Of a stretch of 64,000 bases of DNA, positions 35,601 to 46,900 are shown piece by piece. The translations under genes and the position numbers were made by a program. The DNA comes from Lytechinus variegatus (lineage: Eukaryota; Echinodermata; Echinoidea; Temnopleuroida; Toxopneustidae): positions 12,569,632 to 12,633,631 of the forward strand of contig NC_054742.1 of the NCBI RefSeq assembly GCF_018143015.1, given 5' to 3'. The notes under the pieces were generated by a model, which made no database searches, was not told the DNA's origin, and saw only the letters and a list, made by a program, of their open reading frames with translations. Within the stretch, counting starts at the first letter, position 1. Each line of letters starts with the position of its first letter.

Positions 35601-38450
35601 GTTAAAAATGCACCGTTATGTGTTCAGTATACCAACTATGTGGAAATTATGTGGAAAACACTGAAATTTCAGACAGTGACAATTCACTGTGAACATATGA
35701 TTTACACATAATTTTCTATACACCACACTGTGGTATATGTGTAACTCTGTGTTTGAAATGCCAACTATATGGGTAATTATGTGATTAACTATGTGATTTG
35801 AAGTCGTACACTGTCACAACACTATGACCACATGGTTAACACAAAAATTCCAACGGTCAACTATGTGAACACACTGTGGACTACACAATGAATACATGGT
35901 TTACACATAGTTTAATGCATACCACACTGTGGTATATGACTTGACTTGTGTGCCACTCTGTGTTCGGAATGCCAACTATGTGGGTAATTATGTGGTTAAC
36001 TATATGATCTAAATTCCTGCACTGTGGCAACTTTGTGATCACTCAATTTACACATATGACAACTATACGGAACACACTGTGGCAACACTGCGTTTGTAAA
36101 TTGTGGCCATAAATGCTACAGCTTTAGAGCAAATAAAATCTGTGGTTTCAACTGGTGTTCATATAGGTGACCACATTCGTCATTTTCCCTGGTGTTATGT
36201 TGAAGCCCATTTGCACAAATCCTGTGGATGTTATTTGAACACTGTCTTATGTTATGTTCAACTTAGTAAATTTAACACCTTATGATGTAGTCATTATTTT
36301 AGAACACGAAATGCATGGCAGTTTTAACACCCTATTCAAATGTAAAGCTGCACCTAAAGTGTACAAGATATCATTAACCCTTTCTCATTACTTTCAGAAA
36401 GGGAGAGGTCTAACTCAGAGGAGTGAATACAAATATCAACATGATTAAGATTAATTTAAAAATGCATTCCTTCTCAACTTATGCAGAAAAAAGAATGGAT
36501 AATTAGTTTACAGGTCGAGGTACGAGCCCTTTGGACATTTTCCATATAAATTATAATCCATATGTGTAAAAAGAGAGTAGGTAGGAGAGTTAGAATAAGA
36601 ATAAAAGGGAAATTGCAATGAAGAATGGAGGGGAAGAGGGAGGAAGGAGAAAATTGAGAAGATGAAGTAATGGTTAGAAAATGGAAATAAAACGGAGGAA
36701 GGGAAAAGAAACCAAGTAGTGAGGTGAAACAGGATCGAATGGAGACAGAATGGAGTGATGAAGGGAATGAGAGGAGGAGAGAAGGACAGTCAAGTGCTAA
36801 CACAGAGGGATTCGAGAAATTAGGGCTTCATAATTATGTAACAAGGTGTCGGGCGTCCGTCATGGACTTATATACATGGAGGCCCGAATTCTGAACTCAG
36901 GTTGAAATCAAAGCCTGGTTTAATCCCTATCTAGGCCGGGGTATTTTGGGAGTTCATATGGCCGCCCCCCCCCCCCCCTTGAGATCTCGGTCGTTGGCTG
37001 CGCGATCGCGCCGAAAATTGGCACGCAGGATGTCTTGGACATAATCTACAAAACTGTGTCATAATTTATTTCATGCAATTTGGTATTAAACGATTATGCT
37101 AATATATGCGTAGTCGTTATGCAAATCATACTTTTCCCTCTAACTCCCTAAATAAAGTTCCAAATGTTCCAATTTTTGGTATAAAAACTCTTTGGGTGTT
37201 CCTAGCAAGTGTACATGAAAAAAATTGCGACATCAGATCAACTTTTTATGAATTTTGTTGTGTTTTGCAATTTCTTATGTATTTCCTTGTTTTTTTACCT
37301 TTTGTTTTTCAATGTTTTTTCAATGAAATTTGTTGGGGACTCTTCTGAAATCATATTAATGGCCTAAAATAAATACATTTAGACCAGCAAAACTAAAAAT
37401 AATCATACATTTATGATTTTTGGTCGAAAAGACAATTTGCATTGACTTTGTACGTTTTTTGAGCAATTTTTGATCTGACATGCACTTACGTAATGTTGCG
37501 TAATTTCGGACCCCCCTTCCCGGCCTGGATAGGGTTAAAGTTGTGGTTTAAGTATGAAGAGCCAATTGGGGCAAAAAACCCTAACAGCCCAATTTATTAA
37601 CTTATACAACATCCAAAATGTTCATAACTGTCTGGGAATGATAACTGAAGTATTTTTGTTCATTATAAAAACAAAAGGAAACAAAATAATAAACAAAAGA
37701 AATATACAATAAAAACAGAATTTTTGGCTCTCCATAATTTTAGCACCGACATAGACCGTGGTCTAAGTTAAACCTGACTTCAGAATACGGACCGGAGGAT
37801 CCAAACAACTGGTAGATATGCATAGTATGGATGGATGGTAACTCCATTAGCGATTGAAATGATGTTGCTACATGAATACATCCTCAGGTAATATACAAGT
37901 ATAGGTTGCACTAAAATCCTACATTAGCGAGAGCTCCATTTACATACTAATTTAAATGAGACTTATATGCTACAGGCTAAATATCCAACGGTCTATACTT
38001 AGCTTGATCATCAAGGATCACTTTTTATAGTATATATATTTATGAAATATCAGCGAATTATGTTTAATTAGTATTCAAATCCTGGGGTTTACTGGTTACA
38101 TACCATTTTATCCTGATTTCCATGTTCGTTAACGTATTTAATTGCAACTGTAAATAACCTACAAATACCTTTATAAATTACAATACATTGCCTAACTGGG
38201 GTAAAAAAACGGTCAAAAATGATTATAGTCTTTAAATCATTTTGTGCACGAAACGTTGGTTCAGCCAACTGAAGCATCTTGATATTCGAATATACATACC
38301 TATTCTGCCTCCTCTCTTATATTGTTGGTTGTATCTTGTCATATCCATGTCATCTAGAATGTTACACCTACATTGGTCTGCAATCAGCATCAATAAAAAG
38401 ACCACTGTAAGATAAGATTGGTAACTCGTTGATGTCCCTTTCTGAGCCAT
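29571..38450 (-). CDS. Gene B: secreted cysteine-containing peptide precursor, five exons
   Basis: Spliced - strand gene with exons 38450-38300, 33109-33065, 30995-30937, 30186-30100 and, less surely, 29648-29571; phases are 1, 1, 0, 0. The product is about 139 residues. Residues 1-27 look like a signal peptide (hydrophobic run T-V-V-F-L-L-M-L-I-A). Next come C-N-I-L-D-D-M-D-M-T-R-Y, a K-R site, a four-cysteine stretch E-C-R-S-C-A-T-L-S-C-I-R-T-C, then A-L-G-K-R, where G-K-R is a classical amidation plus dibasic cleavage site. An acidic linker and a C-terminal segment with one cysteine (T-C-L-L-D-S-F-F-E-L-L-S-E-E-G) follow. K-R cleavage would release a 20-residue Leu-amidated peptide with two possible disulfides. 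The gene is head to head with its paralog C. The layout is typical of neuropeptide or peptide-hormone precursors; the family is not recognised with confidence. Confidence 0.82.
30100..30186 (-). CDS. Gene B exon 4 (conserved C-terminal cysteine segment)
   Basis: 87 bases, acceptor TTTATTCTTGTATTTTAG, donor GTAAGA, phase 0 at both ends. It reads Y-I-P-V-V-S-S-Q-T-C-L-L-D-S-F-F-E-L-L then S-E-E-G-K-D-R-I-I-Q. This is the clearest match to gene C ([18 protein letters not shown]) and it anchors the paralogy. A second possible acceptor 13 bases into the exon breaks the phase-0 rule, so the longer form was chosen. Confidence 0.88.
30187..30936 (-). other. Gene B intron 3
   Basis: 741 bp. 30390-30670 is GC-richer than its surroundings (GGGGGAGTGCAGCTGGACCA, GATTCCCGGCAAAG) and could be an unrecognised retroposon piece. 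Not a tRNA or snRNA that I can identify. Confidence 0.45.
30937..30995 (-). CDS. Gene B exon 3 (G-K-R site and acidic linker)
   Basis: 59 bases, the same size as gene C exon 3, with acceptor TTTCATTTTCTGCTAG and donor GTAAAT. It reads (L)-G-K-R-S-F-S-L-E-P-E-D-H-E-A-V-S-K-D-N, entering in phase 1 and leaving in phase 0. The donor is not ideal, but frame, size and motif fit all at once. Confidence 0.83.
30996..33064 (-). other. Gene B intron 2
   Basis: Holds an (ATT)n stretch at about 31965-32060 and the short palindrome 32661-32745. The rest is AT-rich and featureless. Confidence 0.5.
32661..32745. repeat. Short CG-rich palindrome, copy 2
   Basis: TCGAGGGCGATTTCGATCGC and the opposing GCGACTCGAACGCGCCTCCG form the arms. 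Related copies are at 1306-1382 and 48819-48902. Confidence 0.7.
33065..33109 (-). CDS. Gene B exon 2 (C-x2-C-x4-C-x3-C microexon)
   Basis: A 45-base exon between acceptor TTCACTTTTAG and donor GTAAGT, phase 1 at both ends, reading E-C-R-S-C-A-T-L-S-C-I-R-T-C-A. It aligns with gene C exon 2 (N-C-R-Q-C ... C-K-N-I-C) except that the middle loop is 4 residues instead of 13. Confidence 0.82.
33930..36090. repeat. Diverged satellite with 'CACACTGTGG / ACTATGTGG' motifs
   Basis: Two blocks (33930-34120 and 35390-36090). In the second, CCAACTATATGGGTAATTAT at 35761 recurs at 35972 as CCAACTATGTGGGTAATTAT, a period of 211 bp, and a shorter unit of about 129 bp precedes it. The palindrome ACCACACTGTGGT recurs. 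Confidence 0.7.
34140..34262 (-). repeat. tRNA-like retroposon relic
   Basis: The - strand contains GGTGTGGCGGAATTGGTAGG (A-box-like) and GAGGTTCGACACTCG (B-box-like). The acceptor stem does not close well, so a SINE head or pseudogene is more likely than a working tRNA. Confidence 0.4.
36881..37793. mobile_element. Outer MITE (host of the nested element)
   Basis: GAATTCTGAACTCAGGTT at the left and AACCTGACTTCAGAATACGG at the right are inverted. Excluding the insert at 36919-37539 the element is about 290 bp. Confidence 0.72.
36919..37539. mobile_element. Inner element nested in the outer MITE
   Basis: Ends TTTAATCCCTATCTAGGCCG and, inverted, TTTAACCCTATCCAGGCCGG, each followed by G-runs. 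Possible TTTAA target duplication. No ORF of transposase size. Confidence 0.75.
38300..38450 (-). CDS. Gene B exon 1 (signal peptide and N-terminal C-x-I-L...M-D...R-Y segment)
   Basis: Fifty codons plus one base, ending at donor GTATGT (phase 1). The ATG at 38450 was chosen over an in-frame ATG 10 codons upstream because it gives a signal peptide of the same length as gene C (29 versus 28 residues from Met to the aligned cysteine). C-N-I-L-D-D-M-D-M-T-R-Y aligns with [12 protein letters not shown] in C. The segment ends K-R-G-G-R-I, supplying the upstream K-R cleavage site. Confidence 0.85.
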
Positions 38451-41439
38451 TACTGTCTTACTTTCAGTCAATTTATGCATAAATTATTGCGAGAAGTGTA
38501 CTGTTTAGTTGATATTTAATCCAAACTCTGCTGTCCGAAAATATTCTGTTTCAATATGGAGAACAAAATATAAAAGTTAACGATTAGTGTTGACGTGATC
38601 CCCAAAAAGTTTCTAATTCATTTGTGCTTGACGCTTCCTTATATCGACATTTCCTCTTCAATGAAAATCGTCTGACAATATAATTACTGGATACTATCTC
38701 TTACTTCCACGTAGTGAGTGATGAAAATGACGTACAATCCTGGTTCTGAGATAGATCCAGTGTGGGGTTTTCAACCAAACGAGACTCGATCTGTTTAAAT
38801 TGACAATACTCATCAACAAAAAATGATAATTATCCTATAGGAAATGAAACTTTGTCTAGCGTGAGTACTAACATCTATCTGATTCGTGGAAAGCTACGCA
38901 AGTGTATTCATACATCGTCTACTACATACGGTATTCCGGTACGCCAGATTTAGCACGTCCTCTACCGTCGGCATAACAATGCAAATAACAATTTTTTTGT
39001 CTGTCAATGAAATATATATGATGGAGTTCGGCCCATGGTAATGACTGTTAAAATTGATTTTCCCCTTCATTCGACGGCGATTTCTTTCATACGATGAAAT
39101 TAGCTGTTATCGGACAGCCATTACATTCTGCGCACGACTGGACACATTAAGACTAATTACACGTTTCTGGTTTTCATGTCAGCGGAACCCCGGTAGTCTC
39201 TCAATTGTCGTCATCGCTTGAAATGTGTTTCCTCCCAACTTTATCAATCTGTCAATGATCAGATATAAAATATAAAGAGAGTTATGCGATAGAAATTTTG
39301 CTTTCTTATAAATGCAAGATTTACCGGATGGAGTGTTTAAGTTTTAAAGACAACAAAAACTTTATAGCCGCCTTTAGCTTTGGTATTATACATGTATACT
39401 CCAAAAGCGTATTTTACTATTCCAGGTAATTACTATTATTGTTTATGTAATAGAATAGTTTTTGGTTAGAATGATGAAGCAAAATTGCATTTAGTGCATT
39501 TTTTAAACAAGTTTACATGAAAATATTTTTGTTGGAATCCAGAATAAAAATAACTACTCGTTTCTAACTTGTCTTATTTCTAATTTGTCTGACACGAAAA
39601 AATGGGCTAATATTTTTTAAGAAAAATAATCTTTGTCGCTTTCTTAATTTACAATCATTAATTTTCTAAAATAGGTGACAAAATTATCTTTCCTTTTTTC
39701 AAACAAGAAAATGCTAAGAGAGGATGTTAAATATTTTACATGCAGAATATGATTTTTTTACGGAAAGATAAACATATAAAAACAAATAAAAAGTATTTAG
39801 TTTCCAACATTACATCTTTAGACATGTTCTAGCTATATACTCAATATTCATTATATTCATTAAAAATAAATGCTCTTCAACAAACAAAGGAAACAATAGA
39901 ATTCCATTTAAGAAAAATGATTGGTTTTTACCAATTATAGTGACATATTTAATTGATTTTAATTATTCATACATGTTATCAACTCATCAGTCATGTCAGC
40001 GTGAGAACCATTCTATGTTCTCTAATGTACATCCATCGATGTTACGAAAAGTTGGCAGTAACAAGCACACTCGTAGGGTTTTTCTAATATAAATATATAT
40101 GTCTGATTCAATCTACCGTATGAATAGGATAATGACTAACACGGATTGGTTCAAAAGTCTTTTATTTTTCCATTTATTACCCATATCACGATCTCATTCA
40201 TACAATGATATCAACCAAAAACCTCTTCATCAACAATTAATTCAAATTAATGATATCATACTGAACATAATGAAAGAAACCGTCCCAGTGAATCTATATT
40301 AGTGTATAATAGCCTACCTTTATGGCATAATTACAACACATAGGGAGATGTATATGTATATTTTCCTATTAGATTAACTGCCATATTATATTTTAAATGA
40401 AGAGAAAACCCACCCTATCTTTAAAGTAGTCAGTATAGCATTCATTGTAGATCATGAGGTAAAAGAATAACGGATATTGAAAAAGACAGCCCACTTTCCT
40501 CCATTTCGCGTAATCTTTCCGATCATATACCGATGAAATATTACACAGGGAAGTGATGATGTCTTGTTGTTACAGCAACATTCATCAAAGAGTCAAGGAA
40601 ATAATATTTTGCGAAGAAATGTATATAAAGTTTCAATCAATGTTGTATCTAAGGGTTTTTTTCTCTTCAGAGCATCGAATTGTTATTTATTCGATCCATT
40701 CAGCCATTTTAAAATAATAAAACAGACAAACTCATTCAAAACCAGAAGGAAAGGAGAGATAGAATAAAAATCAATCAAGTCGAGCTTCTGAATTACGTTA
40801 CTGAGCAGGCCGATAGATATGTAAAGATAGATTCAATACATGTATATTGTGTTTAGGTTATATCTTTGGTAGATATGAATGTATAAAATGTATAGGATAT
40901 TTCTTTATCGTTAAAAAATCAAACGAAAAAAAATCAGCTTAAAAAAATAAATCATAAGTAAAATATACATTTTGAGCCCATAAGTGAGACACGATATTTT
41001 TTAGGCCTCAACACAATAATCTAAATAGTAGATCAAATCAAACATTTACAAGAAGTAAAATATACTTCAACCCATTATGGGTTGGGACGCCACATGAGAA
41101 TTTTTCATGGAGAAAATGGAATGAATCCTCCTTCCCGATTCATTTATTCTCTTATTGACATAATTCTTCTTTTTATTATTTTTCTTGCTTATTGATTTCT
41201 TATTAATAATTTCCTCGAAATTCACATTAATTAAAAAAAAACAGTCTTGTTTCCAAACAGCTCAGGCTTATATTCGTTTGATTCGTTCGCTCACGATCTT
41301 GCTTCCTCCAATATTGAACATATTCCTGCAATCATCCTTTTCAAAAGAAAATACCACTGCGCATGATCTTTTTATCTATCTGTGAACTTTTTATTACCCA
41401 ATAAAAAATTCCAAGAAAAGTATATATCAGAACTCGTAG

Positions 41440-41873
41440 ACCGTATATAAACCAAGACGCAACCTTAAATCATCCTCAAAACATCTTCTCACTGTTCCCT
41501 CCACAAATACAAGTGCATATGGTCAAAGAGCATTTCCCTATCTGTCCCTGTACTCTGGAATTCTCCACCGATTAATATATTAGAACTGCACAATCCTTCT
41601 CCATATTTGAATCCATTCTTAAAATTTAGTTTATTTTCAAAATAAAGTTTATAATGTTCAACATAGTATGCTGTTGTTAAATATTGTCAGTTTTCATTAG
41701 TTACATGTATGTAACTTTTATGTATTGATTCAATTTCTTCTAATTTTTATCACAATTTTTTGCCTAAGGTTTAGGTTTAATGTATAATTCAGTAATTTTA
41801 TATATTTTGTAAAGTACATAGAGAGTCTTTTGACTATTATGCGCTATATAAATTTCAAATAGCATTATCATGA
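41440..41873 (+). mobile_element. CR1-like LINE 3' end
   Basis: The + strand reads N-L-K-S-S-S-K-H-L-L-T-V-P-S-T-N-T, then Y-G-Q-R-A-F-P-Y-L-S-L-Y-S, the usual LINE ending before the stop. A 3' UTR with TATGCGCTATATAAATTTC follows. Confidence 0.72.
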
Positions 41874-41929
41874 TATTACTTGGAAATATTGTTCTTGATG
41901 ATATACATAACACTGCTAACTTCAACTCT

Positions 41930-42039
41930 AGGTTTAACACTATACCCTACCCTGAACCAAACATACAACCCTAACCCTACATCTTGGACGAATTTAAGCC
42001 CGAAGCAACTGTCGCAGGAGCAAATTACGTGTCACCATA
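41930..42039. repeat. Relic of a foldback element
   Basis: Shares ACAACCCTAACCCTACAT and GCAACTGTCGCAGGAGCAAA with the fuller copy at 59726-59938. Confidence 0.6.
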
Positions 42040-42890
42040 CATAACATAATCAAGTTAAATGGCACTTTGTTAGAGATTTAAAATAAGAACTCATATTCAC
42101 TTTTTTTAAAAACATGAACATGTTTTTAGTTTCTGTGTGTTTGAGATCAGTGGAAAACTGTAAACACATTGTTGATGGGGCCCTTAAGGTGAGGACATAT
42201 TTTGTCCAGTCCTGTGACGCTACATGTCGTCATGTAACATCTATTAATAGGCATATGGGCAAAACAATATGACGATCTCTTTAAGTCCCGCCTCTTTTAG
42301 TTAATGACATGGAATCAACCGATAGATATTCATGGGAATCTTTTATATTTCTTTTGGCACTATTGGTTGTGCCATAATAAACATCGATATTGCCCGCCTT
42401 TTATGTCACGAATTTCCTGTGAAGACCGCCAATCTACTTCCTTATAAATATCATACCCAGCATACTTTATATTTTGACATAAAAGTGCTAGGATTCCCAC
42501 CTATCGAATGGTAGGATCACTTTCCAGATCTGAGATACAAGAAAAGTTGTTCGACATCTGAAATTGGAAAGCGTCTTATAATTGGAATCTAGAGAAAGGA
42601 TCCCGTATTCGTTACAATCTAAAGTCTTCAACTCTGAAGCAAATGCATTGCTTTTAGCTATCACCTGCTCTTTAACGCGTGGAGTAAAAATTGCCGACAT
42701 TATCTATAGGGCATTCAGTCAATATCTCAACACATCTTTCTTTACTGGTATCAACAAGATTTGTAGTATTTTTCCCATCAAACCTTCGTGTACGAACATC
42801 AATCTAGATTTGTCAAAGTATTAGGTTTAGGCAAGCATTAATTAAAGAAGTTTTATCTTCTTTGAGTTTAAGATTCGTTTTTCACAGAGA

Positions 42891-43035
42891 ATGTCCGAAT
42901 CCAGGCATTTGAGTGGGGTACAGATTTGGCTTATGGTTGCGTGCCTTATGGTTGTTGTTGAATACTCGACATGCGGTCTCCTCAATCAAATGGACATCAT
43001 CAGATACAGGAATGCAGACAAAAAGAGTGGTTTAA
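42891..43035 (+). CDS. Gene C exon 1 (signal peptide and N-terminal segment)
   Basis: 48 codons plus one base, ending at donor GTAAGT (phase 1). The first Met is followed by a short polar stretch and about 15 hydrophobic residues, then E-Y-S-T-C-G. The ATG sits 3 bases after a good acceptor-like TTTTTCACAG, so a 5' UTR intron probably ends here. Confidence 0.86.
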
Positions 43036-43935
43036 GTAAGTATAAAGTAAATAATTCATCTACATTGTATCTACCGTATTAGTTTATGTCAAGTGTTTGT
43101 GTTATAAGTCAAGTGTAAAATTATAAAGTGAAAATGTTTGCTTCAATGTGTTTGCATTCATTTTCAAAAGGAGTTATGAAAGTAAGAAAATATATATACC
43201 TATTTATTTCATATAAACATAATTAATAATTGTATTACATAACATCCCCATTATTAGAAACATGATTAGTGTTTTCGAATGTATTAATAAGAAAGGGGAA
43301 ACTGAAGTGTGAAAGTAGAATCTATACGTGTATGACACCTAAAACTGTATCTAAAAAGAGATTGAAGAGTAAAATAATATATAGGTGACATTTTTAGCGT
43401 CTAATCAGAAATTATAATGGAATGAAAACCCGTCCTATGCCCATTAAGCATTGATTAGAGTATAATTAACCGTGTTTTGTGAGAACACTTCGAATCCTTT
43501 CTCATCTCGTTCTATTTCAGCTTGATACACGTTTTCCTTTAACCCATTATTATAGTACTGTATTCACGGAAACCTAGCATGTGTTATCATTGGGGGAGTT
43601 CCCGCAAATAATGGAAATAAAGTAACAGATGACATACATGTATGGATAATTCCTTTTGACGGGTTATTGAGTGTTTGGTGGTGATGGTGGATATAGAGTT
43701 AGTGTAAAACGAGAAGATATACCGTCATGGGATGTGATGATCATGCTGATAGAAACTACATGATATCATGCTGTTAATCTAAATCGCTATAATGCTGACA
43801 TCAAACTTTCTCACTCTGAAGCGCAAATTCATAAGTCTTATGTTATTCTTATTGTTCATACGTTTCTTTGTTTCCTTGCTCCTTTGTCATGCACCTCCCC
43901 ATCTCTCTCCTATCTACCCCTGGTCCTCTCCCCCT

Positions 43936-43976
<41 letters not shown>

Positions 43977-46900
43977 CCTCTCTCCCTTTCTTAACATCGG
44001 CTTAGCAATTGCACGTGAAAAGAGATTCAGAAGAGATGGAATGAAAACATTTTAGGAGATAAATAATAATAATAATTAACATTTATATAGCGCTTAATAC
44101 AACAGTTTCTAAGTGCATTTGAAATAGAAAACAGAAGTAGCAAAATACAGTGAGAGAGAACAGGATATAGAATTAAGAGGAATGCTTAATGAAGTAAGAC
44201 AAAACACAAATGCAATGGGTGAAGTAAGACAAAAGACAAATGCAATGGGCTAATTGGAGAAGCAAAGATAAATATATTATTAGGAAGGTAACTCGATAGA
44301 TAGATAGATAGATAGATAGATATATAGATAGATAGATAGATAGATAGATAGATGGATAGATAGATAGATAGATAGACATATATCGATCGATTGACAGATA
44401 GATCAAAAGATAAATAGATGGATAGATAGACAGATAGGTAATAGATAGATAGGTAGATAGATAAATAAAGATAGATAGATAGATAGATAGATAGACAGAT
44501 AGATAAATAGATAGAGAGATTGATAGATAGAGAGATAGATAGATAGATAGATAGATAAATAGACATAGAGATTGATAGAGAGATAGATAGATAGATAGAT
44601 GGATGGATGGATGGATGGATGGATGGATGGATGGATGGATGGATGGATGGATGGATGGATGGATGGATGGATAGATAGATAGATAGACATATATCGATCG
44701 ATTTACAGATAGATCAAAAGATAAATAGATGGATAGATAGATAGATAGATAAAGATAGATAGATAGATAGGTAGATAGATAGATAGATAGATAGATAGGT
44801 AGATTCATAGATAGATAGATAGATAGATAGAGAGATAAAAAAATAGATAGATTAGTAAATGGGTGGATAAATGTAAAGATATATATAGAAAGAGACAGAC
44901 AGAGAGAGTAGAAATACATAGGCTGAAATACATGATGAAAGCACTACATGAATGCATTTTTTCCATCGCAATGATTGGTAACATTGCTTAAAGCTGTTGT
45001 CATTTATTATTCTTGCTATACCCATCTCAATACCTATATCGATTTTTAATGAATATTCTGGTGGAATGTTCATACAATTCATTACAATATCACAGAAAGT
45101 AATAACACCAGCTCACTTTGACTTTGACTTTCATTTCCTGTTTTCATGCTTTTAGGCAAAAAGGTACTTCCAAGGTGTATTTTAGATGACTGTCTAGACA
45201 TTACAAAACTGGTTGAAAAATAACACAATCTTAAACATCCTTTTTATATTATGAAGCATTGAAATGATTCATGCATGAATCATTGGTATTTAGGCTGAAA
45301 AAAAAATAAATATAACATAATGAAGGAATGTTATGCATTGGTATATAAAGTTCTGAATTAGCATTGCATTGAGCCCCCCCCCCCCCCGATTTCACCTTGA
45401 GTTAGAGATGGAAATGTTACATCAATGTTTCATATGCCTGTTACATAGATGTATAATTGTTGATTTTACTTTGGTCATTGATTGACATAAAAAAAAATCG
45501 CGAATATGAAATGAATTGGAACGGTGTAAATGAAATAATTGTGCCAAAATATGAATGGAGAGAGTCATCCTCTCATTCTTATATTAATCAATAAAAACTA
45601 AAGAAAGAAAATATGAACCATATTAAAGAAGATTGTTGTTTATGATGTTATGTAAATGAATCCTACTATTAAATACTTCGAGATAAAGATTTGTTCCACA
45701 TGTGTTCGTATATTCACAATCAGCTTGATTGAAATGAATTCAATGACCGGGGTAATAATATGCTGTTACGCGCTTTGGGCCATTCTGGGAAAAGCGCTTT
45801 ATAAAAAATTGGCTATTATTATTATTATTATAAATTGAAGTTTGCATCAAGACCATATTTTATTTATACTTTTTACGATTTTACACTCACCCTGAGTCTC
45901 TATCTTTTTTCTAAAAACAAATATTTGATTTAATTAGAAGGAATATTTCTCAATTTACTCCCCCTCCCCTTTACAGACTGTAGACAGTGTTCAGTAAACA
46001 AGGAATATCTCATCTCGCACATGGATACTTGCAAAAATATCTGTACTCGGCCTTTAGGTAAGTAGGATGGTTTTGCCTTGCTTGCCAAATTACATTAGCT
46101 TTATTGTTCACCCGTTTCGATTTCATTGCCATTATGATACTGTTACCTCTAAGTCATTTACTATCTACGCCTTGAGAGTATTTCATTTTTGCTCGCTATG
46201 AATTTACTTCGATCCAACACTGCATGCAGCTGGCTTGGGAAAAAGACCACTGGTCATAGATCGTCATCAAAATAAATCACGAATATGAAATGAAATGTAA
46301 ATGTGTAAATGAAATGATTGTGCCAAAATCTGAATGGAGAGAGTCATCCTCCCATTCTAAAAAAAATAAGAATAGCTTTCTTCACATACATAAACAACAT
46401 GTTTCCGTTTTTATAGTCGTATAAGCGTCAAACCGGGGAATAAGATATACAGATAGTAAGCACATATCTGTTTGGGTTTTTTGAAAGAAAACGAGGAAAA
46501 AGATAATAATTAATCATTATTTTGTTTTTTTACTCAAATATTAAGTTTTCTCTTCAAAGATTCATGCTGATGAATTAAATGTTAATCCCATTATCCCTTA
46601 TCTAGATAATAACCAATCGCATGCGTTGATTTATAATTAAGAATAAGTAATGGGATATAGATGTACGATTTATGAAAGTATAAGATAAAAATTTTAGATT
46701 TAAATAAGAGATGAGATTTTGGCTTCAAGCTCTACATAAAAAACATCTATGTCTAATGAAAAAGAGAGTGTTTAAATTGTAGCTTATAAATATATATTTT
46801 ACTCTGTGAGTCATCGTCTGCGATTGCATGAAGTAAGATAATAGTAAGTAACTTTGGTATAGAATACTGACATATACGTTTTCCTTCATTTGCTCTGTTA

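Larger units (their letters stand above)
33110..38299 (-). other. Gene B intron 1
   Basis: Carries a CT/CA microsatellite (33230-33330), a diverged satellite (33930-36090), a tRNA-like relic (34140-34262) and nested elements at 36881-37793. No coding exon was seen. Confidence 0.55.
38451..42890. promoter_or_regulatory. Divergent 5' spacer between genes B and C
   Basis: 4.4 kb separates the two start codons, so both promoters must lie here (or in 5' UTR introns). It is AT-rich and mostly free of long repeats from 38.5 to 41.4 kb, then holds a CR1-like LINE tail (41440-41873) and a foldback relic (41930-42039). No TATA box could be placed with confidence. Confidence 0.45.
43036..45976 (+). other. 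Gene C intron 1
   Basis: Holds a (CT)n tract (43920-43990), a reversed retroposon tail (AACATTTATATAGCGCTTAA at 44077), the GATA microsatellite and a SINE tail at 45735-45836. No exon seen. Confidence 0.55.

Noticed and set aside
44173-44919. 248-codon frame rich in I-Y-L-S
   Set aside because: It is the translation of the GATA/GGAT microsatellite.
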